This document shows, one piece after another, positions 18,658-28,139 of a stretch of DNA of 64,000 bases. The first letter of the stretch is position 1, and every line of letters starts with the position of its first letter. Below the pieces are notes generated by a model. That model did not search any database, was not told the DNA's origin, and saw nothing but the letters and a program-made list of their open reading frames with translations. This DNA comes from Acinetobacter portensis (GTDB lineage Bacteria; Pseudomonadota; Gammaproteobacteria; Pseudomonadales; Moraxellaceae): NCBI RefSeq assembly GCF_023158935.1, contig NZ_CP096120.1, positions 2,170,001 through 2,234,000 on the forward strand, read 5' to 3'. The position numbers and the translations under genes are program-made.

Positions 18658-20726
18658 TGTCTAAACATACAGTATTGTTCGAATTAGGCTGTGAAGAACT
18701 TCCCCCAAAAAGCTTAAAAAAATTACGTGATGCATTACAAACAGAAACTGTAAAAGGCTTAAAAGATGCCGGTCTTGCATTCGACTCAATCGAAGCATAT
18801 GCAGCACCACGTCGTTTAGCACTAAAAATTGTAAATGTAGATGCTGCGCAAGCAGACACACAAAAACGTTTTGATGGCCCTGCAAAACAAGCAGCTTTTG
18901 ATGCTGAAGGCAATGCAACGAAAGCTTTAGAAGGCTTCATGCGTGGTCAAGGGATCACTGTAGATCAAGTAACAACTTTCCAAGCAGGTAAAGTTGAAAA
19001 AGTTTGCTACTTAAAAGATGTAAAAGGTCAAAGCCTTGACGTTTTACTTCCACAAATTTTACAAAATGCGTTGGATAATCTTCCAATTGCGAAACGCATG
19101 CGTTCTGCGGCAAGCCGTACCGAATTTGTGCGTCCTGTAAAATGGGTTGTATTGCTTAAAGACAACAATGTGATTGATGCAACAATTCAAGATCACAAAG
19201 CAGGTAACTTGACTTATGGTCACCGTTTCCACGCACCTGAAGCAATTACTTTAGCAAATGCAGAGGAATACTTAGCGAAGTTAAAAGCAGCTTACGTTGT
19301 TGCTAACTTTGAAGAGCGTCAGGCAATTATTGACGGTCAAGTGAAAGCATTGGCTGATGAAGTAAATGCAATTGCAATTGTACCTTCTGACCTTCGTGAC
19401 GAAGTAACTGCACTAGTTGAATGGCCTGTTGCACTTCGTGCAAGCTTCGAAGAACGCTTCCTTGCTGTTCCTCAAGAAGCATTGATTACGACCATGCAGG
19501 ACAACCAAAAGTACTTCTGTTTGGTAAATGCTGACAACAAACTTCAACCTTACTTCATTACTGTGTCAAATATTGAGTCGAAAGACCCGACACAAATTAT
19601 TGAAGGTAACGAGAAAGTTGTTCGTCCACGTTTGTCGGATGCTGAATTCTTCTTCTTACAAGACCAAAAACAACCGCTTGCTTCTCGTAAAGAGAAACTT
19701 GCAAATATGGTTTTCCAAGCAGAATTGGGTACGCTTTGGAATAAGTCAGAACGTATTGCGAAACTTGCTGTTGCGCTTGCGCCTATTACAGGTGCAAAAG
19801 CGGAAGATGCTGAAAAAGCCGCACTTCTTGCAAAATGTGACTTAACGTCTGAACTTGTGGGTGAATTCCCTGAACTTCAAGGTATTGCGGGTACTTACTA
19901 CGCACGTATTGAAGGCGAAAACGATGAAGTTGCAGAAGCTTTAGGTGAGCAGTATTTACCTAAATTCGCAGGCGATGTTTTACCGAAAACTAAAACAGGT
20001 ACTGCAATTGCTTTAGCTGACCGTTTAGATACGCTCACAGGTATTTTTGGTATTGGTCAAGCGCCTACAGGTTCTAAAGACCCATTTGCGCTTCGTCGTT
20101 CTGCAATTGGTATTTTGCGTCTTGTAACTGAAAACAATCTTGATGTGTCTATTGAAGATTTAATCAAGCTTGCTTTGGCTGCTTATGGCAATGTATTGAA
20201 AGATCACGATAAGACTTTAAATGATGCTGTTGCATTTTTAGAAGGTCGTTACCGTGCGAAATACGAAGACCAAGGCGTTGCTGTAGATGTAATTCAAGCA
20301 GTTCAAGCATTATCGCCAAAATCTCCTTTAGATTTTGACAAGCGTGTAAATGCGGTGAATCACTTCCGTGCATTGCCTGAAGCTGCTGCACTTGCTGCTG
20401 CAAACAAACGTGTTGCCAACATTCTTGCGAAAGAAGAATCACCAACAGGTGCTGTGGTTGAAGCAAACTTGGTTGAAGATGCTGAAAAAGCATTATTCGC
20501 TGAACTTGCGAAAATTACACCTGTGGTTGAGCCGTTATTTGCCGCGAAAGACTACACTGCTGCCCTTTCTGCTTTAGCTGCACTTCGTGCGCCTGTAGAT
20601 GCTTTCTTTGAAGGTGTAATGGTAATGGCAGATGATGCTAACTTGAAAGCGAACCGTTTACGTATGCTTGCTCAATTACGTGACTTGTTTACGAAAGTGG
20701 CTGATATTTCGGTGCTTCAGCATTAA
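18657..20726 (+). CDS. glyS: glycine--tRNA ligase beta subunit
   Basis: 689 aa, the full length for the family. It starts with [16 protein letters not shown] and contains [31 protein letters not shown], and the HD-like segment [25 protein letters not shown] split here for reading, then a DALR-like anticodon-binding C-terminus. The beta subunit binds tRNA-Gly and is required for aminoacylation with GlyQ. AAGGAG lies inside the 3' end of glyQ. A strong terminator follows within 25 bp. Confidence 0.97.
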   Translation: MSKHTVLFELGCEELPPKSLKKLRDALQTETVKGLKDAGLAFDSIEAYAAPRRLALKIVNVDAAQADTQKRFDGPAKQAAFDAEGNATKALEGFMRGQGITVDQVTTFQAGKVEKVCYLKDVKGQSLDVLLPQILQNALDNLPIAKRMRSAASRTEFVRPVKWVVLLKDNNVIDATIQDHKAGNLTYGHRFHAPEAITLANAEEYLAKLKAAYVVANFEERQAIIDGQVKALADEVNAIAIVPSDLRDEVTALVEWPVALRASFEERFLAVPQEALITTMQDNQKYFCLVNADNKLQPYFITVSNIESKDPTQIIEGNEKVVRPRLSDAEFFFLQDQKQPLASRKEKLANMVFQAELGTLWNKSERIAKLAVALAPITGAKAEDAEKAALLAKCDLTSELVGEFPELQGIAGTYYARIEGENDEVAEALGEQYLPKFAGDVLPKTKTGTAIALADRLDTLTGIFGIGQAPTGSKDPFALRRSAIGILRLVTENNLDVSIEDLIKLALAAYGNVLKDHDKTLNDAVAFLEGRYRAKYEDQGVAVDVIQAVQALSPKSPLDFDKRVNAVNHFRALPEAAALAAANKRVANILAKEESPTGAVVEANLVEDAEKALFAELAKITPVVEPLFAAKDYTAALSALAALRAPVDAFFEGVMVMADDANLKANRLRMLAQLRDLFTKVADISVLQH

Positions 20727-20750
20727 GCCTTAAATGCTTGTAAAATAAAG

Positions 20751-20780
20751 AAAACCCCGCTATAAATTAGCGGGGTTTTT
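20751..20780 (+). terminator. glyQS terminator
   Basis: Stem AAAACCCCGCT (20751-20761) / AGCGGGGTTTT (20769-20779) with a 7-nt loop and T-run. The next reading frame begins only three bases further on. Confidence 0.9.
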
Positions 20781-21185
20781 ATTTGCAGATTAATCTTTTG
20801 AATATATTATCGGCTTTATTACAATATATTATTTTAACAATCTTGGCGTTAGCAATTTATTTTAGCGTGTCTAAATTAAACGGAGTACCACTAACAAGTA
20901 TCCGAACAGATATCATTTATTTGTGTTCAGCCACAGCAACAATCTTTGGTTTTCTAATTATTATAAAAAGTCTTAATATTTGGAAAGAACAACACAATAA
21001 AACTACTTTAAAAGATTTTTCTTTAGAAACTTGGAAGGAACATGAGAAGTTTCATAATAATTTCATATTCCTAATAGATTTTAGGCAAAATTTAAATGAG
21101 GAACCTGACAAATATTTAAATCCTGAGATTATTCAGGAATACAATAATATGATTAAGGAACTCAGCTTAAATGGTCTAAGTAGCT

Positions 21186-21194
21186 CTATCAAAA
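21186..21194. repeat. target-site duplication, left copy
   Basis: CTATCAAAA, identical to the copy at 22234-22242 on the other side of the element. A perfect 9-bp direct repeat, as IS903-group elements make. Confidence 0.95.
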
Positions 21195-22233
21195 GGCTTT
21201 GTTGCACAAAGATTTGAAATGCAAAGCGCCCCTAATTGAGCCAAATTTAAGGCGTAACTTGGGTAAGTGGTCGACCTAATTCCGTAAATCTGTTAAGGAC
21301 TGCTACACGTGCATGGATCTCATTCACTTGGCTATCAAAACTCCTTGCACTGAGTTTATCTCCTAATAATTTGATGCAATGCATCTTAGTTTCAACCAAA
21401 CTTCGCCGATGATAGCCTGACCATTTTTTCCATAGTGTCCTGCCTAAACGTTTAATTGTTCGAAGTAATTCATTTCGCTCTAGCGAGCTACTCTTTGTAT
21501 CTTTCCATGGTTTCGCATTTTTTCTAGGTGGAATCACCGCATGCGCTTGCCGATCTGCAATGACCTGACGGCATTGCTTGGTGTCATAAGCTCCATCGGT
21601 ATAAACAGAGTTAATCTGCTCATCTTGTGGAATCTGATTAAGTAAATCACCAAGCACCTGTGAATCACTGACATTATTGGTTGTAAGCTGAACTGCTCGT
21701 ATTTGTAGGGTTTTAGCATCTATACCAATATGAAGTTTACGCCATTGGCGACGATATTCAGGTCCATGTTTCTTGCGTTTCCATTCGCCCTCACCTAGAA
21801 ACTTCATCCCTGTAGAGTCCATGAGTAGATGCAGCCCATCGCTACTTTTTTGGTAGCTGATTACAATATCAATATGCTTTTGTCTTCTACAAAGCGTGGT
21901 GTAATCTGGAGCTATCCAATTTAATCCGCAAAGTTTAATCAGACTTTGCACAAAGCCAGTGACTATACGTAAAGATAGACGGAATAAGGATTTAATCATT
22001 AAGCAGCATTGGATAGCTGCGTCGGAGTAGGTTTGATTTCGCCCTTGTTTGCCTTTTGATGGCGCATACCATTGCGTAGCAGGATCAAACCAAATGGCAA
22101 TATTTCCGCGACTCATGAGTGCTCGGTTATATGCGGGCCAATTGGTTGTGCGGTAGATTTTGTGTGTAGGCTTCTTCATTTGAAAACTATATCGCTGAAA
22201 AACCCTTTACAGATAGGTTTGTGCAACAAAGCC
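21195..22233 (-). mobile_element. IS5-family insertion sequence, IS903 group (IS17-like)
   Basis: 1,039 bp. Perfect 16-bp terminal inverted repeats (GGCTTTGTTGCACAAA at 21195-21210 and its complement at 22218-22233) and a 9-bp target duplication. The GGCTTTGTTG end, the 9-bp duplication and the transposase together point to the IS903 group of IS5, to which IS17 of A. haemolyticus belongs; the exact name needs an ISfinder match. One transposase gene fills the element. Both ends and the duplication are perfect, so the insertion is recent and probably still mobile. Confidence 0.93.
21247..22179 (-). CDS. IS5-family (IS903-group) transposase
   Basis: 310 aa, full length. The DDE catalytic residues are visible: Asp121 (LLMDSTG), Asp195 (VYTDGAYDT) and Glu263 (RRSLVETKM), with the Y-2-R-3-E-6-K signature region around YHRRSLVETKMHCIK. 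No frameshift or internal stop. It starts 54 bp inside the right end of the element and ends 52 bp from the left end. Confidence 0.95.
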   Translation of the reverse strand: MKKPTHKIYRTTNWPAYNRALMSRGNIAIWFDPATQWYAPSKGKQGRNQTYSDAAIQCCLMIKSLFRLSLRIVTGFVQSLIKLCGLNWIAPDYTTLCRRQKHIDIVISYQKSSDGLHLLMDSTGMKFLGEGEWKRKKHGPEYRRQWRKLHIGIDAKTLQIRAVQLTTNNVSDSQVLGDLLNQIPQDEQINSVYTDGAYDTKQCRQVIADRQAHAVIPPRKNAKPWKDTKSSSLERNELLRTIKRLGRTLWKKWSGYHRRSLVETKMHCIKLLGDKLSARSFDSQVNEIHARVAVLNRFTELGRPLTQVTP

Positions 22234-22242
22234 CTATCAAAA
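22234..22242. repeat. target-site duplication, right copy
   Basis: CTATCAAAA, the partner of 21186-21194. Confidence 0.95.
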
Positions 22243-22609
22243 ATAAAATTTTATCTGATTTGGCTAAAGACCCAGAAATAGAAAAATATTCGTCAGGCAT
22301 AACTGCCTTATGCACTACCATAATTAATAATTTAAATCCGCTATTCACTATGATTGCAGATTCAAATGGTGTCGAAAATACTGCTATGGAAGAAACTATT
22401 CAATTAATCAATAAAATGTTTCCACCTGAATTGATTGATGACTATTACGAAATGAAATCCAACTATGAAAAGCGACTTAGAGAACAGATATTAGCTCAAT
22501 AGCCTAGCTAAAATACAAATTCAAAATTATTTGCATCAATTTTAGTATAGGCAACTCTCCTCGAATTCCCTATACTGAAATGAATTACATTCAAAAAGAA
22601 ACGGAACTT

Positions 22610-22999
22610 ATGAAACTAAATGCCATCATTTTGACAGCACTTGCTGGTTTCGCACTTACTGCATGTACATCTGCCCCAACTATTCCACAAATTCAAGCAG
22701 GCGCTTTACAGGAAATAGAAAACGTAGGCGTACATCCTGAAACGACTCAAAACAAAGCTCAACTCAACAAATTCGCAGACAAATGCGTTATTGAGTTCAC
22801 AGGTCAACTCGAGTCAGGCAAAGTTGTAGAACAATGGACATTTAAAGGTCTAACCCTTATTTCAGCAGGTACAGCAACATTTGCACAAGACGGTACAAGC
22901 ACCGCTACAGCATTTGATCTATACGCACCAGAAGTACAAAAAAACTTCCTTGCATTGCGTAACAACTTTGCAAAAGAAGCATTAGAACAATGTGACTAA
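22610..22999 (+). CDS. small putative lipoprotein
   Basis: 129 aa from the ATG at 22610 (MKLNAIILTALAGFALTAC), with GGA upstream; an earlier ATG at 22580 would spoil the signal peptide. The lipobox LTAC puts the acylated Cys at 19. The mature part has a second and third Cys (DKCVIEF and the C-terminal EQCD) that could form a disulfide, and no motif I can name. Stand-alone unit with its own terminator at 23016-23056. Confidence 0.7.
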   Translation: MKLNAIILTALAGFALTACTSAPTIPQIQAGALQEIENVGVHPETTQNKAQLNKFADKCVIEFTGQLESGKVVEQWTFKGLTLISAGTATFAQDGTSTATAFDLYAPEVQKNFLALRNNFAKEALEQCD

Positions 23000-23015
23000 T
23001 GCATCGTGCAATACC

Positions 23016-23056
23016 AAAAGCCTTTGTTTTAATAGATTCCTAAAGCAAAGGCTTTT
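23016..23056 (+). terminator. terminator of the small lipoprotein gene
   Basis: Stem AAAAGCCTTTG (23016-23026) / CAAAGGCTTTT (23046-23056) followed by T-rich sequence. Confidence 0.8.
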
Positions 23057-23199
23057 TTATATGTAGAATAAAAGCATTGAATGTTGACCGCATGTTACAA
23101 ACCTGTATGGTTTTAATCTCAAACTCACATTGCCTCAAAAAAAGCCGATAAGATTATTTTTGAATAATAGCCAATATAGAAAAAAGAGGATCCATCTAC

Positions 23200-23763
23200 G
23201 TGATCAATCAATCGAAAGCAGTATTATTTGTTTCGGCAATTCTTGCCACTACCCCCCTATTTGCCCAAACAGAAACGGTACAAACAGCACAGCCTGTAAA
23301 ACAATCTCCTGCTTATGGAGATAACCCGAATATCTTTAAAGTTTTAGGACATAAAGCAAAAGAGAAAATAGATACAACCGCAGTAAAAATTGATAATGGC
23401 GTACAAAAAGGTGTAGCTAAAGTAAAACCAAAAGCAGAACAAGCTTGGGAAAATACTAAAGACTTTAGCGAAGAAACCGCAGATAAAGCGGCAAATGGCA
23501 TTAACCGTACAGTAACCAAAGCCAAAGAAGGTGTATTTGGTAACCCTGAAGATAAAGCCCCAATTGTTCAACATTCGCTAAGTCAGTCATCTACAGACAA
23601 TCAACCAAAAACATTTTTAGACAGCATTCCTGCACCACAACCGAAAATTATAGAACCTGCAACAGTCGTACAGAAAAATGAAGTTCAAACACCTGTAACT
23701 TCAAACACAACACAAAATACAGATACAACCAACACAGATACAGACTCATCTATTCCTAGATAA
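23200..23763 (+). CDS. secreted alanine/lysine-rich helical protein
   Basis: 187 aa from GTG at 23200, preceded by AAGAGGA at about 9 nt. A signal peptide (MINQSKAVLFVSAILATTPLFA) predicts export to the periplasm. Residues about 50-115 form amphipathic, charged repeats (KAKEKIDTTAVKIDNGVQ, KAEQAWENTKDFSEETADKA, RTVTKAKEGV) like LEA or apolipoprotein-type helices. The C-terminal third is Thr/Pro/Gln-rich and disordered. I do not recognise a family. It shares a terminator with the convergent dehydrogenase gene. Confidence 0.65.
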   Translation: MINQSKAVLFVSAILATTPLFAQTETVQTAQPVKQSPAYGDNPNIFKVLGHKAKEKIDTTAVKIDNGVQKGVAKVKPKAEQAWENTKDFSEETADKAANGINRTVTKAKEGVFGNPEDKAPIVQHSLSQSSTDNQPKTFLDSIPAPQPKIIEPATVVQKNEVQTPVTSNTTQNTDTTNTDTDSSIPR

Positions 23764-23783
23764 ATCTAAAATTAAACAGCTAT

Positions 23784-23813
23784 AAAAAAGCCCATCATAA
23801 GATGGGCTTTTTG
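23784..23813. terminator. shared bidirectional terminator
   Basis: AAAAAAGCCCATC / GATGGGCTTTTT lies between two convergent genes and can end both transcripts. Confidence 0.85.
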
Positions 23814-23822
23814 TTCTTTCAA

Positions 23823-24779
23823 TTATGCATTCACTTGGCGAATTGGCTGACCTTTTTTAAAGGCTTCTACATTTTCCACCATTTGCTGAACAATACGCTG
23901 ACGTGCGTCCACACTGCCCCAAGCACTATGCGGAGTAATCAATAAATTTGGAATTTCAGAATTTAACAACACATTGCCATCTTTCGGTGGTTCAACCATG
24001 AGTACATCTGTTGCCGCACCTGCAATTTTTCCTGCAATTAATGCATCTGCTAAGTCTTGTTCATTCACAATACCGCCACGCGCGCAGTTAATTAAAAATG
24101 CACTATGTTTCATTGCATCAAAAGCTTTAGCATCAATTAAATTTTGTGTGTCTGTACTAAGTGGGCAATGCAACGTTAAAAAATCGACTTGAGACAATAA
24201 TTCATTAAACGGAATGCGATTTTCCTGCACAGGTCTATTTGGCAATGCACCTACTAAAATTTTCATACCAAAAGCTTCAGCTAATTTCGCAACTGCTTTG
24301 CCCAATTCACCATAACCTAAAATACCCAAAGTTTTTCCTTCAAGCTCAATAATTGGATAATCGAGTAAACAAAATTGCGATGCTTTATTCCAATCACCAT
24401 TTTGCACAGCACGTTCATATTGCTTGAAAGATGTAGCCAAATTAAGCATAAGCATAAGCGTGTGTTGCGCCACGGCAGACGTGCCATAAGCCTGACAATT
24501 ACAAACGACTACGCCCTGTTTTTTGGCTTGTAATAAATCAATATTATTTGTGCCCGTTGCCGAAATTAAAATGAGTTTTAAATTTGGACATTGCTGAATT
24601 GCTTCTGCATTTACCACAACTTTATTGCTAATAATGACATCAACATTTTGAATTCGTTCTAATAATTGTTCTGAAGATGTACTTGGATAAATTTCCCATT
24701 CATCAAAAATATTTTCTAAATCTTTAAAATTTAAGTCATTTTGATCTAAAGATACATAATCTAAAAACACGGCTTTCAT
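23823..24779 (-). CDS. D-2-hydroxyacid dehydrogenase, glycerate dehydrogenase-like
   Basis: 318 aa. The Rossmann motif GYGELG is at 155-160. The catalytic Arg234 (NCARGG), Glu263 (MVEPP) and His284 (PHSAWGS) of the family are all present. The arrangement and the HSAWGS block are closest to HprA-type hydroxypyruvate/glycerate dehydrogenases, which reduce hydroxypyruvate or glyoxylate. The beta2 end reads VGALPNRP and lacks the usual Asp that selects NAD+, so NADPH use is possible. Single-gene unit. Confidence 0.85.
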   Translation of the reverse strand: MKAVFLDYVSLDQNDLNFKDLENIFDEWEIYPSTSSEQLLERIQNVDVIISNKVVVNAEAIQQCPNLKLILISATGTNNIDLLQAKKQGVVVCNCQAYGTSAVAQHTLMLMLNLATSFKQYERAVQNGDWNKASQFCLLDYPIIELEGKTLGILGYGELGKAVAKLAEAFGMKILVGALPNRPVQENRIPFNELLSQVDFLTLHCPLSTDTQNLIDAKAFDAMKHSAFLINCARGGIVNEQDLADALIAGKIAGAATDVLMVEPPKDGNVLLNSEIPNLLITPHSAWGSVDARQRIVQQMVENVEAFKKGQPIRQVNA

Positions 24780-24956
24780 GCTGCATTCCTTGCTTTATTC
24801 ACAGAACTTAAAGAGATAAAAATCCCCTGCTTATTGCAAACAGTTTAAGCCCATTTAAAATATTTAATAGATCTATTTATACTTTTCTAAATGCTTTATT
24901 TTTCCATTTTATAAAGCAATGTTGTGATTATAAAAATTAAAGATCTTTCAAATATC

Positions 24957-24985
24957 AAAAAGCCTGCTATTTCGCAGGCTTTTTA
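24957..24985 (-). terminator. terminator overlapping the stop codon of a small gene
   Basis: Stem AAAAAGCCTGC / GCAGGCTTTTT. On the minus strand the last codons of the small membrane-protein gene form the 5' arm and its TAG stop lies in the loop. Confidence 0.85.
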
Positions 24986-25170
24986 TCGCAATGGTTTTTA
25001 ACAGACAAAATACTTTGCTTTACGACATAAATTGCAAGCGCCAATACCAAAAGAATACCGCTACCAAAGAAGAAATAGGCAGGATACATTGAGGTTTCAG
25101 CAAATGCAGGACTCGAAAAAGTTAAACAAAATAGCGTGAACAATGAAATATTCAGAATATTGTTTGCCAT
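24967..25170 (-). CDS. small exported membrane protein
   Basis: 67 aa from the ATG at 25170 (MANNILNISLFTLF), preferred because it starts a normal signal peptide ending PAFA; an ATG at 25215 would add 15 residues with no ribosome site. After the signal sequence there is one transmembrane helix (FFFGSGILLVLALAIYVV) and a short basic tail. No family recognised. The gene ends inside its own terminator. Confidence 0.6.
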   Translation of the reverse strand: MANNILNISLFTLFCLTFSSPAFAETSMYPAYFFFGSGILLVLALAIYVVKQSILSVKNHCDKKPAK

Positions 25171-25321
25171 AACACGACTCTTATCTTCCAATGATATTTT
25201 TATCGTTAAATTCATCTTAGTTTGAATTAGAAATAAAGCAATAGTACAAAATTAGACCAAAGCCGTATTTGAAATTCATATCTGTGATGGATATTGCACA
25301 CTCAAAAAATATATTTGTAAG

Positions 25322-26596
25322 TTAAGAATCGCTTTCTAATTCCAATACAAATTTTGCAGTTTCAGAAACATCTCCTATAAATTCGTTACCGCCAAACTCA
25401 TCACTTGCAAGATTTAGGTTTTTGTAGCTCACTACAAAATAATCTTCATACTTTTTAATAATGAGTGGGCTCATGCCTACACCTAAAGCATCTTGCTCTT
25501 TGAATAGCTTCATCACCAAACGATCATTCATTGCCACAATGTAACGTTCGTCATTTAAGTGAATTTGAACCAAACCAGTGCCTTTGGCATAAATTGGAAT
25601 AAGTAACTTATGATTTAGCGCAATTGCTTTTTCTGCATAGCTTTCAATTTTTTGACTAATAACGTTAAACACCAAGCCATGACCGTAATTATCAAGCAGT
25701 AAACTTCGGCTTTCTTGCGGTATGTTAATTTGCACGCCAAGTTTATTTAAATCGCGCTCATCTACTTGCTTATTGCTTAATAATGAACGAATAAGTTGCT
25801 GTTTTTGTTTAGCATCAAAGAAATTACTATCAAGCTGTAAATCATTATTTTTAAGGATTTTCCCTAAAGATGCGCGATGCTCTTTTAGGGATTTTTCAAT
25901 GACTTTACGATAATAAAATTTACTGTTCTTTTTCACCTGACGAATCTTTTTATAAAAATAAGTTTCATCAAATTCTTGGGTTAAAAAGTCGTTTAACAGT
26001 TCTGAACTTGCCAAAATTGCAATAGCATCGTGCCCTGTAAATGGCAAATGTAAGGTATTAACTTGCGGCAATACTTCTTGAAGCTTCACGTAATGTGCAC
26101 GGTCTTCATCGTAATAAGGGTCGTACACCACAATGTATTCACGCTCCGCAGATACATCTTTGGCTTGCACTTTCATGTTTTGGTTTACATCTGCATGAAA
26201 GAACATGTTGTAGCGTAAATCGGTTACATCTTCAGGATCTATTGAAAACTGCGGTACAAGTGCAATAACTCGCTTTAAATTCAGAAGGTTTGAATACTTA
26301 ATTGCAGCATAGCCACCCATTGAACCGCCATAACCTAAACGTGTTTCAAATGGTGCAATAAAGTCCGCGATCGCTTCTAACATATTGCGAATAGAACTTT
26401 CAGGAAACCACGATTTTTCTTTTGGCATTACGCCAATGACATTGTATTGAAACTTTTCTAAAGATTTTTCGGCATTAATAGACAAACCCTTGGCACGCGT
26501 AATTAAATCGCCAAAGGAAAAAACCAGTTCTTTTGATGAACCTTTTAGAAAAATAGCGCGAATATGTCCGTCTTCAAAAATTATCTGTTTGTCCAT
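25322..26596 (-). CDS. alpha/beta-hydrolase-like protein of unknown function
   Basis: 424 aa from the ATG at 26596 (MDKQIIFEDG); a TTG at 26611 would add five residues. Residues about 15-200 look like an alpha/beta hydrolase: GYGGSMGGYAA gives a nucleophile Ser92, Asp159 or Asp164 lies in VVYDPYYDED, and His189 in FTGHDAI. The second half (about 200-424) is unlike a hydrolase: a charged helical linker, then a beta-rich module. I cannot name the family; the two-part build suggests a polysaccharide- or cell-surface-related esterase, but that is only a guess. Divergent from the methyltransferase gene. Confidence 0.6.
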   Translation of the reverse strand: MDKQIIFEDGHIRAIFLKGSSKELVFSFGDLITRAKGLSINAEKSLEKFQYNVIGVMPKEKSWFPESSIRNMLEAIADFIAPFETRLGYGGSMGGYAAIKYSNLLNLKRVIALVPQFSIDPEDVTDLRYNMFFHADVNQNMKVQAKDVSAEREYIVVYDPYYDEDRAHYVKLQEVLPQVNTLHLPFTGHDAIAILASSELLNDFLTQEFDETYFYKKIRQVKKNSKFYYRKVIEKSLKEHRASLGKILKNNDLQLDSNFFDAKQKQQLIRSLLSNKQVDERDLNKLGVQINIPQESRSLLLDNYGHGLVFNVISQKIESYAEKAIALNHKLLIPIYAKGTGLVQIHLNDERYIVAMNDRLVMKLFKEQDALGVGMSPLIIKKYEDYFVVSYKNLNLASDEFGGNEFIGDVSETAKFVLELESDS

Positions 26597-26716
26597 TCCC
26601 ACACCAAGCAATAAGTTCGTCTATTGCATATTAAGTTTACAATTCAATGCTATTGCGAGTAATCACAAGTGAATATGTTATTTTATAGATGCACGAGAGA
26701 TAAAGTATCGCAAAAT

Positions 26717-27499
26717 ATGACACAATCTTTACATTCTTCCGCACAAAAAGGCTTCAGCTCGGCTGCTAAACTTTATCAGCAGGTTCGCCCAAGTTATCCA
26801 CAAAGTATAGCACTTTGGTTGCAAGATCGGCTCCAACTTAGCTCAGAAACCAAGCTCTTAGACCTTGGTTCTGGGACTGGCAAATTCTTACCTTATTTAC
26901 AACAAATAACACAGCACATTATAGCTGTAGAGCCCATTGATGAAATGTTGGCTCAATTAGAACAAGCTTATCCAAATGTTCAAACCTTGCAAGCATTTAG
27001 CCACAATATTCCTGTTCAAGCAGAAACAGTAAATGTAGTGACCTGCGCGCAATCATTTCATTGGTTTGCCAATATTGAAACATTAACAGAGATTCACCGT
27101 ATATTAAAACCCAATGGCTATTTAGTTCTTATTTGGAATCAGCGAGATATTGGCGTAAATTGGGTAAAAGTCTTGGCAGATTTAATTTCACCTTTTGAAG
27201 GCGACACACCTCGCTACCATAGCAATTTATGGCAAAAAGCCTTTCAACAACAAAGCTTATTCAAACTTTATCAAGAAACTACAATTCCGCATTTGCATCA
27301 TGGTACAGTGGAACAAGTGGTTTCAAAGCGCTTACTTTCAACCAGTTTTATTGCTGCAATGCCTAAGCCCAAACAGCTTGAACTAAAAGCACAATTTGAA
27401 AAAATCATTTATGAACATACAGGGAAATCTGCACAAGACCCTATCGATTTTCCATATACCACACATGTTTATGTTTTTGAAAAAATAACGACAGAATAG
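26717..27499 (+). CDS. class I SAM-dependent methyltransferase
   Basis: 260 aa from the ATG at 26717 (MTQSLHSSAQ); an upstream in-frame ATG at 26669 lacks a ribosome site. Motif I is LLDLGSGTGK (47-56), followed by VEPIDEML, and the post-motif block CAQSFHWF with LKPNGYLVLIWNQRD is typical of the UbiE/Methyltransf_11 group. Substrate unknown. The lipoprotein gene follows after 12 bp, so the two are probably one transcript. Confidence 0.85.
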   Translation: MTQSLHSSAQKGFSSAAKLYQQVRPSYPQSIALWLQDRLQLSSETKLLDLGSGTGKFLPYLQQITQHIIAVEPIDEMLAQLEQAYPNVQTLQAFSHNIPVQAETVNVVTCAQSFHWFANIETLTEIHRILKPNGYLVLIWNQRDIGVNWVKVLADLISPFEGDTPRYHSNLWQKAFQQQSLFKLYQETTIPHLHHGTVEQVVSKRLLSTSFIAAMPKPKQLELKAQFEKIIYEHTGKSAQDPIDFPYTTHVYVFEKITTE

Positions 27500-27511
27500 G
27501 ATGATCTTCAC

Positions 27512-28075
27512 ATGAATATTTCTCTGAAACGCGTAGCTTTTCCTGCACTTATTTGCTCTGCATTTTTATTAAGTGCATGTGGCAATAAAAATGCAGAACA
27601 TTCAGAAGAAGTCAGCCCTGAAGATAAAGTCATGCAAGAACTTTCATCTGAAGCGATTCGTAATTTCGAAAAAACACCAAATGATCAACACGATATTCTT
27701 TTACTTGTAGACTACGATTATCGCTACACACAAGTAAGCGATGAAATGGAAGATGAATTAATTAAGCTTTCAAAGTCTGGTGATTTAACCGCTGAATTTT
27801 CATATACACGCAAAAAAGATAATTTAGTTTCTGCATCGGAAATGCTTAAAAATTTAGATTTAAAAACTGAACAAGGTCGTTATATTCAAGGTTTAATTGC
27901 AGGCTATTGGGATCAACAATTAAAGCTTTTAGAACAACATAAAGACAAAACACTCAATGATAAAAGCTTATCTGAAGATAAATTGAAAGGATTAGGCGGC
28001 TATTTACACGCGCAAGATCAACTTGAAAATTGGCGTTCTCAATACCCTGAAATAGAAGCTCAACTTGATCATTAA
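27512..28075 (+). CDS. putative lipoprotein
   Basis: 187 aa. The lipoprotein signal peptide ends in LSAC with the acylated Cys at 23. The mature protein is acidic, helical and very rich in Glu, Asp, Lys and Leu, without a motif I recognise. It follows the methyltransferase gene by 12 bp and ends at a shared terminator. Confidence 0.7.
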   Translation: MNISLKRVAFPALICSAFLLSACGNKNAEHSEEVSPEDKVMQELSSEAIRNFEKTPNDQHDILLLVDYDYRYTQVSDEMEDELIKLSKSGDLTAEFSYTRKKDNLVSASEMLKNLDLKTEQGRYIQGLIAGYWDQQLKLLEQHKDKTLNDKSLSEDKLKGLGGYLHAQDQLENWRSQYPEIEAQLDH

Positions 28076-28096
28076 ATTTTAAATACAACCCACAAT

Positions 28097-28126
28097 AAAA
28101 AAGGAATCAAATTTGATTCCTTTTTT
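28097..28126. terminator. shared bidirectional terminator
   Basis: AAAAAAGGAATCA / TGATTCCTTTTTT, a nearly perfect palindrome between the convergent lipoprotein and flavoprotein genes. Confidence 0.85.
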
Positions 28127-28139
28127 ATTACTTAATCAT

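Larger units (their letters stand above)
20783..22502 (+). pseudogene. membrane-protein gene split by an insertion sequence
   Basis: Two fragments, 20783-21194 and 22243-22502, join in frame when the element and one 9-bp duplication are removed, restoring a 223-residue protein (137 plus 86). The N-terminus has two predicted transmembrane helices (about 5-28 and 42-62), followed by a soluble, charged helical part with ETWKEHEKFHNNFIFLIDF and, after the junction, DLAKDPEIEKYSSGI. I do not recognise the family. The only start in the left fragment is a TTG three bases past the glyS terminator with no good ribosome site, so the gene may have been poorly expressed before the insertion. The fused reading frame after insertion ends at 21217. 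Confidence 0.8.
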
